Below, one piece after another: positions 10,758 through 21,052 of a DNA stretch of 64,000 nt. Both the position numbers and the translations under genes were made by a program. This DNA comes from Byssothecium circinans. Its lineage: Eukaryota; Ascomycota; Dothideomycetes; Pleosporales; Massarinaceae. The stretch spans positions 921,194 through 985,193 of the forward strand of contig ML976992.1 of the NCBI GenBank assembly GCA_010015675.1. Direction: 5' to 3'. The notes beneath the pieces were generated by a model. That model was not told the origin of the DNA and did not search any database. It saw only the letters and a list, made by a program, of their open reading frames with translations. Within the stretch, counting starts at the first letter, position 1, and every line of letters begins with the position of its first letter.

Positions 10758-11787
10758 ATGGACCCAATTGAGGAGGCGCTGACGGCTTTGAAATCCTTAG
10801 AGCTTGGAGAAAAAGTTAACATATCGCAGACTGCCAAAAAGTATGGTGTTGAACGATCTACGCTGTCGCGAAGGTGGCGCGGTGTGCAGGGCTCCCGTGC
10901 AGCCCAATATGAGAACCAACGACTTCTCAACGACCGTCAGGAACAGGAGCTCGTACGATACGTTGATAGGCTCTGCGAGCGAGGGTTACCGCCTACGAGA
11001 AGCATGCTACGCAACTTTGCTACCGAAATAAGCGGCAAACAGGTGGGGAGCTCTTGGCCTGATCGGTTCCTCAAGCGTCACCAACTTAACCTGGTATCAA
11101 AGTGGACGACTGGTATGGACAAGGATAGGAAGCGAGCTGATTCTGCTCTCAAGTACGCACTCTATTTCGAGCTCTTGAAGCGTAAAATCGAGCAGTACGA
11201 TATTAAGCCTCAGCATACCTACAATATGGACGAGAAAGGCTTTCTCATTAGAGTACTGTCAAAGATGAAGCGCGTCTTCTCCCGACGGAGGTATAAGGAG
11301 GGGGGGATCAAGCAGATGGTTCAGGACGGCAATCGCGAGTGGATTACGACGATTGCTTGCATATGCGCTGATGGATCGTCCCTATCCCCAGGCCTCATCT
11401 ACCAGGCTGTTACGGGTAATATTCAAGACTCATGGCTGCAAGATTTTGATCCTACGATATACAAGGCCTTTTTTGCTTCATCTCCTAGTGGATGGACGAA
11501 CGACAACCTTGGGCTTCAATGGTTGAAGACTATATTTGATCGAGAGACAAAATCTAAGGCTTGACGGCAGTATTGATTGCTTATCCTTGACGGCCATGGC
11601 TCCCACATCAACATGCGATTCATTTAGTACTGCGACGACAATAAGATCCTCCTAGCCGTCTTTCCTCCTCATAGTACTTATACTCTGCAGCTGCTTGACG
11701 TTACTTTGTTCCGGCCTCTCTCACAAGCCTATTCGTACGAGGTAGCACGATTTATGGAGGAATCCCAGGCCTTCTCAGCAATTACTA
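10758..11787 (+). pseudogene. Pogo-family transposase (HTH_psq, CENP-B HTH, DDE_1), inactivated
   Basis: The open part (10758-11564, 268 aa) holds a Psq-type helix-turn-helix (ISQTAKKYGVERSTLSRRW), a CENP-B-type DNA-binding segment (RGLPPTRSMLRNFATEI, WPDRFLKRH) and the first catalytic aspartate in YNMDEKGFLI. The frame then meets TGA at 11562, TGA at 11574 and TAG at 11625, while homology continues in the same frame: LLILDGHGSH (second catalytic Asp), LLAVFPPHS and TLQLLDVTLF (third). The first two stops fit CGA to TGA changes. Sequence stops at the N gap at 11788, so the C-terminus cannot be judged. The copy cannot make a full transposase. Confidence 0.88.
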
Positions 11788-12677
11788 NNNNNNNNNNNNN
11801 NNNNNNNNNNNNNNNNNNNNNNNNNNNNNNNNNNNNNNNNNNNNNNNNNNNNNNNNNNNNNNNNNNNNNNNNNNNNNNNNNNNNNNNNNNNNNNNNNNNN
11901 NNNNNNNNNNNNNNNNNNNNNNNNNNNNNNNNNNNNNNNNNNNNNNNNNNNNNNNNNNNNNNNNNNNNNNNNNNNNNNNNNNNNNNNNNNNNNNNNNNNN
12001 NNNNNNNNNNNNNNNNNNNNNNNNNNNNNNNNNNNNNNNNNNNNNNNNNNNNNNNNNNNNNNNNNNNNNNNNNNNNNNNNNNNNNNNNNNNNNNNNNNNN
12101 NNNNNNNNNNNNNNNNNNNNNNNNNNNNNNNNNNNNNNNNNNNNNNNNNNNNNNNNNNNNNNNNNNNNNNNNNNNNNNNNNNNNNNNNNNNNNNNNNNNN
12201 NNNNNNNNNNNNNNNNNNNNNNNNNNNNNNNNNNNNNNNNNNNNNNNNNNNNNNNNNNNNNNNNNNNNNNNNNNNNNNNNNNNNNNNNNNNNNNNNNNNN
12301 NNNNNNNNNNNNNNNNNNNNNNNNNNNNNNNNNNNNNNNNNNNNNNNNNNNNNNNNNNNNNNNNNNNNNNNNNNNNNNNNNNNNNNNNNNNNNNNNNNNN
12401 NNNNNNNNNNNNNNNNNNNNNNNNNNNNNNNNNNNNNNNNNNNNNNNNNNNNNNNNNNNNNNNNNNNNNNNNNNNNNNNNNNNNNNNNNNNNNNNNNNNN
12501 NNNNNNNNNNNNNNNNNNNNNNNNNNNNNNNNNNNNNNNNNNNNNNNNNNNNNNNNNNNNNNNNNNNNNNNNNNNNNNNNNNNNNNNNNNNNNNNNNNNN
12601 NNNNNNNNNNNNNNNNNNNNNNNNNNNNNNNNNNNNNNNNNNNNNNNNNNNNNNNNNNNNNNNNNNNNNNNNNNNNN
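11788..12677. other. Assembly gap (890 N)
   Basis: A continuous run of N inside the transposon. It explains the X-only reading frames here, which carry no information. It hides the transposase C-terminus and most of the right half of the element. Confidence 0.99.
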
Positions 12678-12728
12678 TGTGTGAGGCTCAGTAGGCTGAA
12701 AAGCATTTGAAGATGCTCGGCAAAAACC

Positions 12729-12768
12729 GTGCGCCAGGTGAGCCCGTGCGTCACGCGAGAAAAACGGG
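12729..12768 (-). repeat. Right terminal inverted repeat of the Fot/pogo element
   Basis: The reverse complement starts CCCGTTTTTCTCGC and matches the left end at 36 of 40 bases. It is followed by TA at 12769-12770. Confidence 0.9.
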
Positions 12769-13056
12769 TATGTCATCATGCTTGGCGTGGGCTCGCCTAC
12801 CTTGACTTTCGTCGCCTTCTTTCCTCATCTAACATTTTGTTTGAGAGATTGTGGGACTTACCGATACTATCAAAATAAATTATTCCGCTTGCTTGTACCG
12901 ATACGAAGAGACAGGCTACCTACCATGTCCACAAAAACCTTCGAAGCCGATTAATCTCCTTTACGCTGCCTTGCTTGATCAATATAACCAAAGATCACTG
13001 CCTTATAGATGAACATTAACAGTCACTCGTCCCTCCGAACCTCATCTCAACAGGCT

Positions 13057-14325
13057 CTACGATGGCTTCTTCGTCCAAAACTTCGACAACCCCACGTCCC
13101 CCGCTCTCCCAGCCCTGACACGCCGTCTAACAATCCCCTCCGTAGCAGGCTCCTTTTTCTGTTCCTCCAACAGCTGCCTATAAAACGCCATCGCCGTCCC
13201 TGGCCGATTCATCCGCCTCGGCCACCCCCTCTTCCACTCCTCAAACTCCTCCAAGCTCTCCCCCAAACACCACCGAAAATCCAAACATCCTTCCGGCAAC
13301 GGCATCTCAATCTTGATAACAAACCCCAAGTCCCGCATCTTATAGTACCAATCCGCGAGGTCATCTAGGATACGCAGTGCATTCTTTGGCGAGCGCGTCG
13401 ATCCTGTGCGGCTTAATTGGATGGTGATGGCGGTCTTGTAGTGTAGGTCTTGGAGTAGGTCGAGGCATTCGATGTTGAGGGGGTTGGGCGTTTTTTCTGA
13501 ATGGACTTTGAATTTCAGGGTTAGGTGTTTGATGGTGCTGAATAGATCGAGGTTTAGGCCGAATGGTTGGATGGCGAAGAAGCTGGGGATTAGTTCTTCG
13601 GGGTGTTTGAAGCCTTTGAGTTGGATGTGCGTTTGGCTTATGTATGCTTCGGCTAGCTCTTGCGCGGTCTGGGGGTTTACTTTCTCTGTATCTGAAAGGT
13701 ACTGAGTAATCAGCAAAGCATACTTGCCGCCGCGGAGCCTGATGGCTAACTCAGCTGGCAGCTAGGTTCTGCGTACCTAGTAATAGAGCTAGATTGTTCT
13801 TAGAGAAACATGTCTCGAATTCCTCTTGGATAGACTCCGTGTAAGGCGGCGAGCATCCATTCTTCATGTTATCAAGTTCAGACTCTAAATGCGTATCCGC
13901 AACCGCATATTCATAAATCATAGCACGCAACTCGCGGGGCAGTCGGTGGTGGAAGTCTCGCACCCATAGATAGTAGAAGTAGCGATTATATGCCCCAACT
14001 GCACCGCGAAGAGCACTAAACAAAAGTCAAAAAACTATACATGATCTAGCGCGGAGTGGGTATCTACGTACGCTGTGTTGGGGTCTCTTGCTGGACTGTC
14101 ACGCTGCTGTCGTCGCAATTCCCAGATCTTTTCGCGCCGCTTCTGTAAACGCTGGATTTCTTTCTCAAGGTCGAAGTCTTCCTGCAAAAGGTCTTGATAG
14201 CTGTATGGAGGAGTTACTGATGTGATTGGGGAGATATCATGGTAGTGGGCGTGGGCTGCGCACTGCTTTTTGGTGAGGTGCTCTGTTAGGAGCGCTTTGC
14301 GAAGGTCGGCTATGATGGCGTCCAT
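13057..14325 (-). pseudogene. Hypothetical fungal protein gene, probably broken by a 4-base insertion
   Basis: Exon 1 is 14072-14325 (MDAIIADLRK..., with a basic coiled-coil stretch around EKEIQRLQKRREKIWELRRQ), then a 57-nt GT-AG intron, then exon 2 from 14015. Exon 2 contains LPRELRAMIYEYAV, the F-box-like start of many Dothideomycete proteins of unknown function. The frame stops at TGA about codon 170, but the next frame continues directly (AIRLRGGKYALLITQYL...) to a stop at 13057. Leaving out AGCT at about 13753-13756 restores LAAELAIRLRGG and a continuous 402-aa frame. Function unknown. A 31-nt intron (GTACGC...TTAG) would also rejoin the frame but is shorter than expected. An assembly error is a third possibility. 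Confidence 0.6.
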
Positions 14326-15373
14326 TGCTAAAAGGTAGAGGAATATTGTTTTGGGTCAATATATTTTCAAATAGCAGATAGATTCTTATGATTTGGTAGA
14401 GTATTCAGATGTTGTGTTTTTATAAGCATTGGAGTGTGACTCAACGGCCCCGAGTTCGTGATGTTGGGGTCATACCTTACTAGCTGACCTTAATATAGTT
14501 CTTCGAAACATATTGAGCACTCTATTTAGCCCCCGCTATCTCAACAAACACCTTGCTACACTACTTGAGACCCGTTCTCTACCTGATTATGACCTCAAGT
14601 CCGCCTTACTTTGATCCTAGCAAACCCCCCGGCCGAACGCACTTGGAGCTACCAACTACGAGCGCACGGCAATAGAGATAACGCCCTTCGTGTAAGGCGT
14701 TTGCAAGTAGGCATCAGAGATATATGTTAAAGTTTGTATTGAGACAATTCCTTAAGGAGATTTCATTTATGACACTTACGCGCTGCCTGCGTCCACATGC
14801 AGTAAACCCCCAGAGAATAGTCTCGGTAAAGCCTCTTCACGGCACCTATCCGCATTGCAAATTTCCAGATGTCGTAGCCTTAGTTGCGGCCCGAAAGTTC
14901 AATAGTTTGATAGGAAATGAGCCTAGAGCAACTTAGTGCCGTGCTGCATTACCATAATGCCCAGAGTTAAGTCTATCGATATTGATGTAGAAGCCACAGG
15001 ACCGAGGAAGACCAGATAAACAATAGCAAGCTACACAACAGCAAGCTACACAACTCCAGGTCGATTTTCAGCATAAATAAAGTGACTTCGAGGAAGACGG
15101 GGTTTCTCGATCCTCTGTAGTATGTACCAACGCGGAGCTTGCGCTAGTACATAAGCGGTATAGTCGACCAATGGGCAACGCTCGCTAAGACAAAGAGGCA
15201 AAGTCAGGATCTTTCTTTCACTCGACACTCAACACACAGCGGGCCTTGAACCAGCTCTTCTACTTAAATATCCTCTCTTTCACCTCTCCTCAGCCACGGC
15301 AAGGCATATTGGCTGCGGGTTCAGATACACCGACACCGTCGCCGTTACTTAGCTCGCATGTGCACAACACACC
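14326..15373. other. Intergenic, no gene recognised
   Basis: About 1.05 kb. The small frames at 14724-14936 and 15046-15228 have no recognisable domain. A short direct repeat containing AGCAAGCTACACAAC occurs around 15025-15055. The right end holds the upstream region of the F-box-like gene. Confidence 0.5.
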
Positions 15374-16435
15374 ATGCCACTCCTTCAACTTCCCCCCGAA
15401 ACCCTATTCCAGATTTTCGATTATGTCGGCTCATCGTATTTCCGCTCGGACCTCTCACGTCTAACAGTATCCAAGCAGTGGAGCAAATTTGCCCACACCG
15501 AGTGCTTCCTGGATTTCTACGTTACTCAGAAGACACTACGACGCTTGATCTCCTCTCCATATGTGGAATTAAGTGCATCTCTAGTGAAAGATAGCATGAA
15601 AACTTTGGACCTGGACTTGGAGGGATTCCAGGACTGGGACTCCATTCCGCCGTCCCAACACGATTCGCAGGCTGCCAATGTGACAGCCTGGAATGGCGCT
15701 CATGGACGCGCGGTGCGCGCAGCCTGGACAACAGAGCTGAATAATGACCTACTCTACCTCTCCACCATCGTCAAGCAATCGCAGAAGTTGCGTATCCTAC
15801 GCATCCAAGCCACCAGTGAACTGCATCCACAACTCCTAACACGCCGCGACTACCTTTTTCTATCCACACTACGCGATTTCTTATCAGTCAGCAATATAAC
15901 TTGTCTGGAGCTGGATCTATGCGGTACTCGACTTAGACCGCTTCAAAACCAAGACCACGGTGAAGAAATCCATATCTGCAGGAGTATCGCCGCGCTTCTT
16001 ACTAAGCTACGACGTTTGCGACTGCGCATGCGCACTATCTGTGCCGATGTTCTAAAACCTCGACAAGATAGCACCGAGCTATGTTTGAACGAGGTACTCA
16101 TCAACCTCGGTCTATCCAACGAGTCACCCCTGATAACCTCGACGATGCACGCCACATGTTGCGGTTCCTCTCCAGGGGGAATTCTTCAATTGAAAGCGGA
16201 TATGGAGGAGCAGGCACAAGTTCTCGTGGCGCAGATGGAGGCCCCGAAAATAGTGAGGATCTTGACGCATGCGCCTCCGCACATTGAAATGCGGGCGTTC
16301 GATGCCTTGACTGGAAGAAACGTCAAGCTGAGCGAGGGTGCGGAGTGGGATGACGACGGCGAGGTTATCGAGGACGAAGTGTTGGAGGAGAGTTCGAGCG
16401 AGATTTCGGACCTGTCTTCAGACGACAATGCATAG
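15374..16435 (+). CDS. F-box-like protein, function unknown
   Basis: One exon, 353 aa, starting MPLLQLPPETLFQIFDYVGS, an F-box-type first helix (LPPE.L..IF.Y). F-box proteins usually link a substrate to an SCF ubiquitin ligase through Skp1. The middle (SQKLRILRIQATSEL, NITCLELDLCGTRLR, KLRRLRLRMRTI) has Leu-spaced segments like irregular leucine-rich repeats. The C-terminus is acidic and Ser-rich (EVLEESSSEISDLSSDD). The substrate cannot be guessed. An ATG slightly upstream is out of frame, so this start is kept. Confidence 0.75.
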   Translation: MPLLQLPPETLFQIFDYVGSSYFRSDLSRLTVSKQWSKFAHTECFLDFYVTQKTLRRLISSPYVELSASLVKDSMKTLDLDLEGFQDWDSIPPSQHDSQAANVTAWNGAHGRAVRAAWTTELNNDLLYLSTIVKQSQKLRILRIQATSELHPQLLTRRDYLFLSTLRDFLSVSNITCLELDLCGTRLRPLQNQDHGEEIHICRSIAALLTKLRRLRLRMRTICADVLKPRQDSTELCLNEVLINLGLSNESPLITSTMHATCCGSSPGGILQLKADMEEQAQVLVAQMEAPKIVRILTHAPPHIEMRAFDALTGRNVKLSEGAEWDDDGEVIEDEVLEESSSEISDLSSDDNA

Positions 16436-17461
16436 CCATCAGTGGCGGAAAGAGCCCTGTCGCGGCGGTCCTGGAAGACACTTTCTGGCGGAGGCTGGCT
16501 TGAACGGACGTAATGTCACGAGTGCTTCGAGGCTGAGAAAGCTCGATTCCCCACCCCTCCCTATGCTTCTTAGACGGATTTCGATGCATGTAATGGCAAC
16601 TAAGCGATTTGGCACGATTCTCTGCTTATGTCCGTCTCCTAACAGACTTCATTCATTGTCACTTTTAAACCCAATCTGATTAATGAAATACTCTTGATAC
16701 ATCACAACTAACTTCTCTCCAACGTGCTCCCTAATACAAGTAAACTATCTATCCCCCAAGAGAGCTAGATATTCCAGCGTACCTAAAACGGAAGTCACGT
16801 GTTTCACGAGGCTCCAGGGCTGCATTATGCCTGAAAGGTCATTGATGATTCATTGGCCAGCTTGGTAATATTGAGTTCATTGGACTGCGCAGCATACAAT
16901 TGGCTACATATTTTTTCAAGTGGGCCTTTGCGTCGTTGCAGACTGTGCTCCGAAGAATTAGACGCCTTTATACGCTGGACTGTCTTGGGTACGCAAAGGA
17001 AGTTTCATCCTTTTTTTTGGCAGCGTATGCAGCGAGCGCAGACTAGCTAGTGGTATGTAATAAATTAGAGCGCGGGTGGCAAAAAACGTGACTATAATTC
17101 CACCCGTGCACGTGAGTACTTTCGCACCTAGGGCACTGCTGAACAGAGAAAAGGCAAATGGAGGACTCATGCGAAGGACGAGAAATGTGATTTTTGATAG
17201 GCTCGCTAAAATACCTCATAAGCGCTATGCTGTTTTCAGCCTAGCTTTTTGCGGCGCTGCAACTTCTGTGAGTAGAAGAAATAGAGCCATTGTACGCTAT
17301 ACCAAGTTAGGATATAAGTACGCCCCAGAAGCACGTACTGATGTCCTGAATTCGTCGTGTACTGGCAAAATTCAAAGGCCTGAATGATGTTTAGTTAAAC
17401 ACTCAACTATGTCAAGCATCTAATGTGCTCCTTTAGGCAACAGTGTCTCATAACTAATTTA
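16436..17461. other. Intergenic with a dispersed-repeat relic
   Basis: No gene is recognised. Around 17048-17117 there is a 70-bp segment repeated in inverted orientation near 26.3 kb (listed separately). The rest has frequent stops and no codon bias. Confidence 0.5.
17048..17117 (+). repeat. Dispersed repeat, copy A
   Basis: Contains AAATTAGAGCGCGGGTGGCA followed about 20 nt later by CCACCCGTGC. The same order occurs on the minus strand at 26286-26356. Copy A has T where copy B has C at several sites (for example TATGTAAT against CATGCAAC), which suggests C-to-T decay of copy A. The GGGTGG/CCACCC pair could form a hairpin, so this may be a transposon end. Confidence 0.6.
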
Positions 17462-20400
17462 TTATATAGGTGTTGAGACATTTGGTGTGAGCGAAGCGGA
17501 ATTTGAGCTTTCAGCACCCTCTTCCTCTTGTTGCGGAAGTATACAAAGTCGACCTTTCTCACTTTTCCAGTGTCGATTGAGCATATCTCCTCTATTAAAC
17601 TCCTTCCCACATCCCCACAACGACCCATTCTTCAACGTACCACCGCAACAGAACTTCTTCGCATTCGAGTGAGACGTAGTTTGATGCCTCGTTAGGTCCC
17701 ACTGTCTCACAAATCGCTGTCCACAGGTCCTACACACAAACCTCTTGACATTCGTTCCACTGTGCTTCAATTGGACATGGTTCTTGAGCGAGTGCTTACG
17801 GGTGAAGGACTGGCCACAACCGTCGCAGTCGAAGGAAACCTTTTCAGGCGGGAACTCTGGGTATTCGGCGTCGTCGTCATCTAGACTTATCGTGCCATGC
17901 GAGTCTGTTTCGTGCTTCTGAAGATCTTTCAAGGTCGCGCATCCGAGTGTAGAGATATGACAACCTGGAAAGGAGCAAAAGTAAGCTCGGTCATGTTTTA
18001 GAACATGATCATCGCGTTCCTGTTTCGTCGTGAACCCGCTGTAGAACCATACACAATTGACTCGGGGACATTTAAAGATGTGAGACCCGTACATTTGTTG
18101 GAACTTGTGCGGATCGGCAATGGAAAAGTTCCCGTCTTCTAGGTGGGTGCGTATCTGCTTCAACGAATTATGGATTGTGAGGACTTCTTCGTTGGACGAA
18201 GATTTTGCGGGCGCAAGGAGCTGTCGCTTAGCGAGGTAGATGGCAGAAGCAACGCGATCGATATTATCTTTCTTGCAAAATGTTTTCAGGCGATCCGTGA
18301 TATACTTCGGAATGTTGATTACAGGCGCAGTTTGGGGACGTTTCCAGTACATGTCGATGAAGAGTTCGATAACTTCGGAGAGTTCTTGGAGACCTTCTGC
18401 AGCCTGTTTCATTGACAAAGTCTTCTCAACATGTCGGCACCAGTATGCATATGCGTAATTAAAGAATCCGCAGTAGCCAAGTTCAATATACAAGCCAATG
18501 TCGGAAAGGCCATCATCTGCATCGAAACAAGGGAACTTGAGATAACCCAAACAGAGCAGAGTTAGGGAAAGTTCTTCGGCAGCTATGTCGACCACGTTCT
18601 TCTCAACCAGGTATCTGAGCTTGTTAGTCCAAAAGCTAATAGCTGGCAGACGTCGATCACAAACCTTTTAGTAGTGTGGTGGACGAGGTCAACAGTGTCA
18701 TCTGTACGGACTTCCACGAGCGAGCCGCAAAGCTCTTTGGAATCAACAACAAACCGATCCTGCTCCCAGTTTATGGTTTGCTCGTCTAAGTTGATGGCCA
18801 CGGCGCACTGAATCTCTCTCCACTTGAGCGGTCTTTTTGCGCATACAAGCCAGCTTAGCAGCTTCTTCGAATCTGATGACGACACGCCACCTTCTCCAAA
18901 TACTCTCTGCGTTATTCTCGAATACCTATAAAGTTAATTGGGTATCAAACATCCACAGTATTGGACTCACACTTCGTCCAAACGAAACGGCCCCTGAGGG
19001 AATGTTGCTGCGGAAAGCTCTTCATTCAACTTCCCGACAGACGTCTGGTGGTAAAGGTAGGAACTCATCAGCCTTGCAAAAAGGAACATACCTGTCTCAA
19101 ATTTTAGTTTATATCTTGAGCATTTTCTGGAACGTACATACCGTCCGCCTTCTCTGTGACGATGTCTTCGATATAGCTCTGTCGCTCTTGGTCTAGACCA
19201 AATTTGTTTTGGATCTTAGAACTCCAGATCCTCGCATAAGATCGAATATCTTTTGCAGAATCGCTCTGAGTGACTTTCAGCGATACCATCCTGGCGAAAT
19301 CTTTCGCCGCAGCGCTATCATCCTGGCTGACAAACAAGCACCGCAGTGAATCTTTGGCGTTATCACCAAGTGTTTCCCATATTCCCTCAAAAGTTGAAAC
19401 TATCTCTTTCCTATGGTCCCTGTCACACTCGTCGATCCCGTCTAGGATGATGTATAATTTCTGGAAGCTTTTGGTCGCCGTCTTGAGCAGCTCCTTCGCG
19501 AGAGAATCGGTCTCTAGGGTAGTTTGACCACTTTTTGAAGCTTTGTCGTAGAACGAGGTCAGGAGCCCTTCATCTTGATGGAATAATTGAGCGAGTACAC
19601 CGCGTGCCACTCTGAGGAATGTATTTCGTTCAGCGTCCTGATACTTGCAGTAAAAGAAAGCCACAGTCACCCCCTGTAGTTTTCGAGCTTCTTCAATCAC
19701 AAGTGAAGCTAGGATTGTTTTTCCTAACCTATTAGAAAATTACACGTTGCAAGAAAGGGGAAACTCACCCGCTCCAGGTATACCGGTCAGCCAAAGGAGC
19801 TCATTCGAGCAAAAGTCCGGATCAAACCAGGAATGAAAGCGGTTCGTTTTCAAGAGCCATTGCCCCGTTCCAGGATAGGCATGCCGGGCCATTGAGTATT
19901 GTTCTTGATCCGCTTCGTACTTTGCAGCCGAGAGCCATTGATTCACCCTATCTCTCTGTCTTCTCAGCTCTGTCTGTTGCTGCGACTCCAGCGTCCTGTT
20001 TGCCGTCTCTTGAGACCGTATTATCTCGGAAAATTGTACGATATTGGCTTGAGTCTCGATGAGCAATCGATGCTCTCGCATGTTCAGCAGAATTCCATCG
20101 AACTCAGTGCTGAAGTTTCTCCAGACCGCATGAAACAGTTGCTTCCACATAGGACTCTTGAAGTACCTCATAGCTTTCCAGTGAAACCTTAATATATCTT
20201 CGTATAGCAGGCTGAGAACGCGGCCCATGTGGGGGCTGCTGTGGAAATGCTGTGCGTACTGGACAAGTAGCGGGAATACCTCCCCGATACGCTGATAGGC
20301 GTTCATCAACGCATCGAAAGCTTCGGCAAACGTGCATGCTATTTGGAGAAGGAACTTCATAGGACCCCAGACAAATGCCAGCACCTCGCTGGTATTCACG

Positions 20401-20627
20401 AAGACTTGGATCACCTTGTCATACTCTTTCATGGCTTCGAGAAAGCCCTCAAGTCTGCGCATACTTTGCATTTTCTTCGTTGAGGCATGTTGTTTTTGTA
20501 TTTCGTCGGCTGCAAGCTGGAGGTCGTCGAATGTTGTGGTACCAAACTGTTTCTTTTCCTTTGGTGATAATGACTTCTTGAAGCGCTCTAACGCTAGCTG
20601 GAACGAGACTGACTGCAACGATGCCAT
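17462..20627 (-). CDS. STAND/NACHT-like NTPase (fungal NLR architecture) with C-terminal C2H2 zinc fingers
   Basis: Five exons (19769-20627, 19142-19723, 18971-19091, 18665-18925, 17462-18614) with introns of 45-50 nt close to 991 aa. Residues about 1-270 form the helical N-terminal domain common before fungal STAND NTPases (VWGPMKFLLQIACTFAEAFD). The Walker A motif GIPGAGKTILASLV (about 280) is split by intron 1; Walker B is LYIILDGIDECD (about 380). A winged-helix-like part follows (LLSWLVCAKRPLKWREIQCA, DLVHHTTKRYL). Residues about 788-965 hold four or five C2H2 fingers (CDGCGQSFTRKHSLKNHVQLKH, CRTCGQRFVRQWDLTRHQTTSH as clear ones). Fungal STAND proteins often act in self/non-self recognition and cell death. 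No WD40, ankyrin or TPR sensor is present; zinc fingers take that place. The role here is inference. It is divergent from the SNF2 gene. Confidence 0.88.
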
Positions 20628-21052
20628 CGATACGGATCAATATCAAGTCGGGTCATTTGATGCGGGCAAAGATGATAGAGAATACGAAAAAACAGGAGAT
20701 AGAGAAGGATGCGGGGACTGATTCTGGCTAAATGTCGTATCTTGCGGCAGTGTTCAGCCACGCGAGGCTGTGCTTCACCGGTCAAACTGCGTGCCTCGTT
20801 ACGGCCTTGCCCCCCTTCATCAAACCTTTATATCCGCGATGGAAGGTTTTCCATAACAATCCACTGCCACTGGTATTCGCTGTCGAGATGGAAACCTTGA
20901 ATTGTTTCGGAGGTTCTTTGGAGGCGAACCGTGGTCGGAAGCGACCAGCGGAAGAAGGTAAGGCGATCTGCTAAAAAGTTGCCCATTGCCCTCATCACTC
21001 AGATACCAAGGATCGGGCACGAAGTTTTAATCGCTTAGACGCATCGTATCTA
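20628..21052. promoter_or_regulatory. Shared divergent promoter region of the STAND and SNF2 genes
   Basis: 425 bp separate the two start codons, so both promoters must lie here or overlap it. No specific operator could be identified. Confidence 0.5.

Larger units (their letters stand above)
10671..12768 (+). mobile_element. Fot/pogo-type DNA transposon with intact ends, internal assembly gap
   Basis: Both ends are visible. The outer 40 bases of each end match as an inverted repeat at 36 of 40 positions, sharing the core GACGCACGGGCTCACCTG. A TA dinucleotide flanks each end (10669-10670 and 12769-12770), the target duplication expected for the Tc1/mariner/pogo superfamily. The span is 2098 bp including 890 N, close to the 1.9-2.3 kb usual for Fot-like elements, so the gap size may be about right. 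The internal gene is a broken pogo transposase. It sits between ATP10 and a broken hypothetical gene. Confidence 0.9.

Noticed and set aside
11706..12779. Long reading frames made mostly of X
   Set aside because: They are produced by the 890-base N gap and have no sequence behind them.
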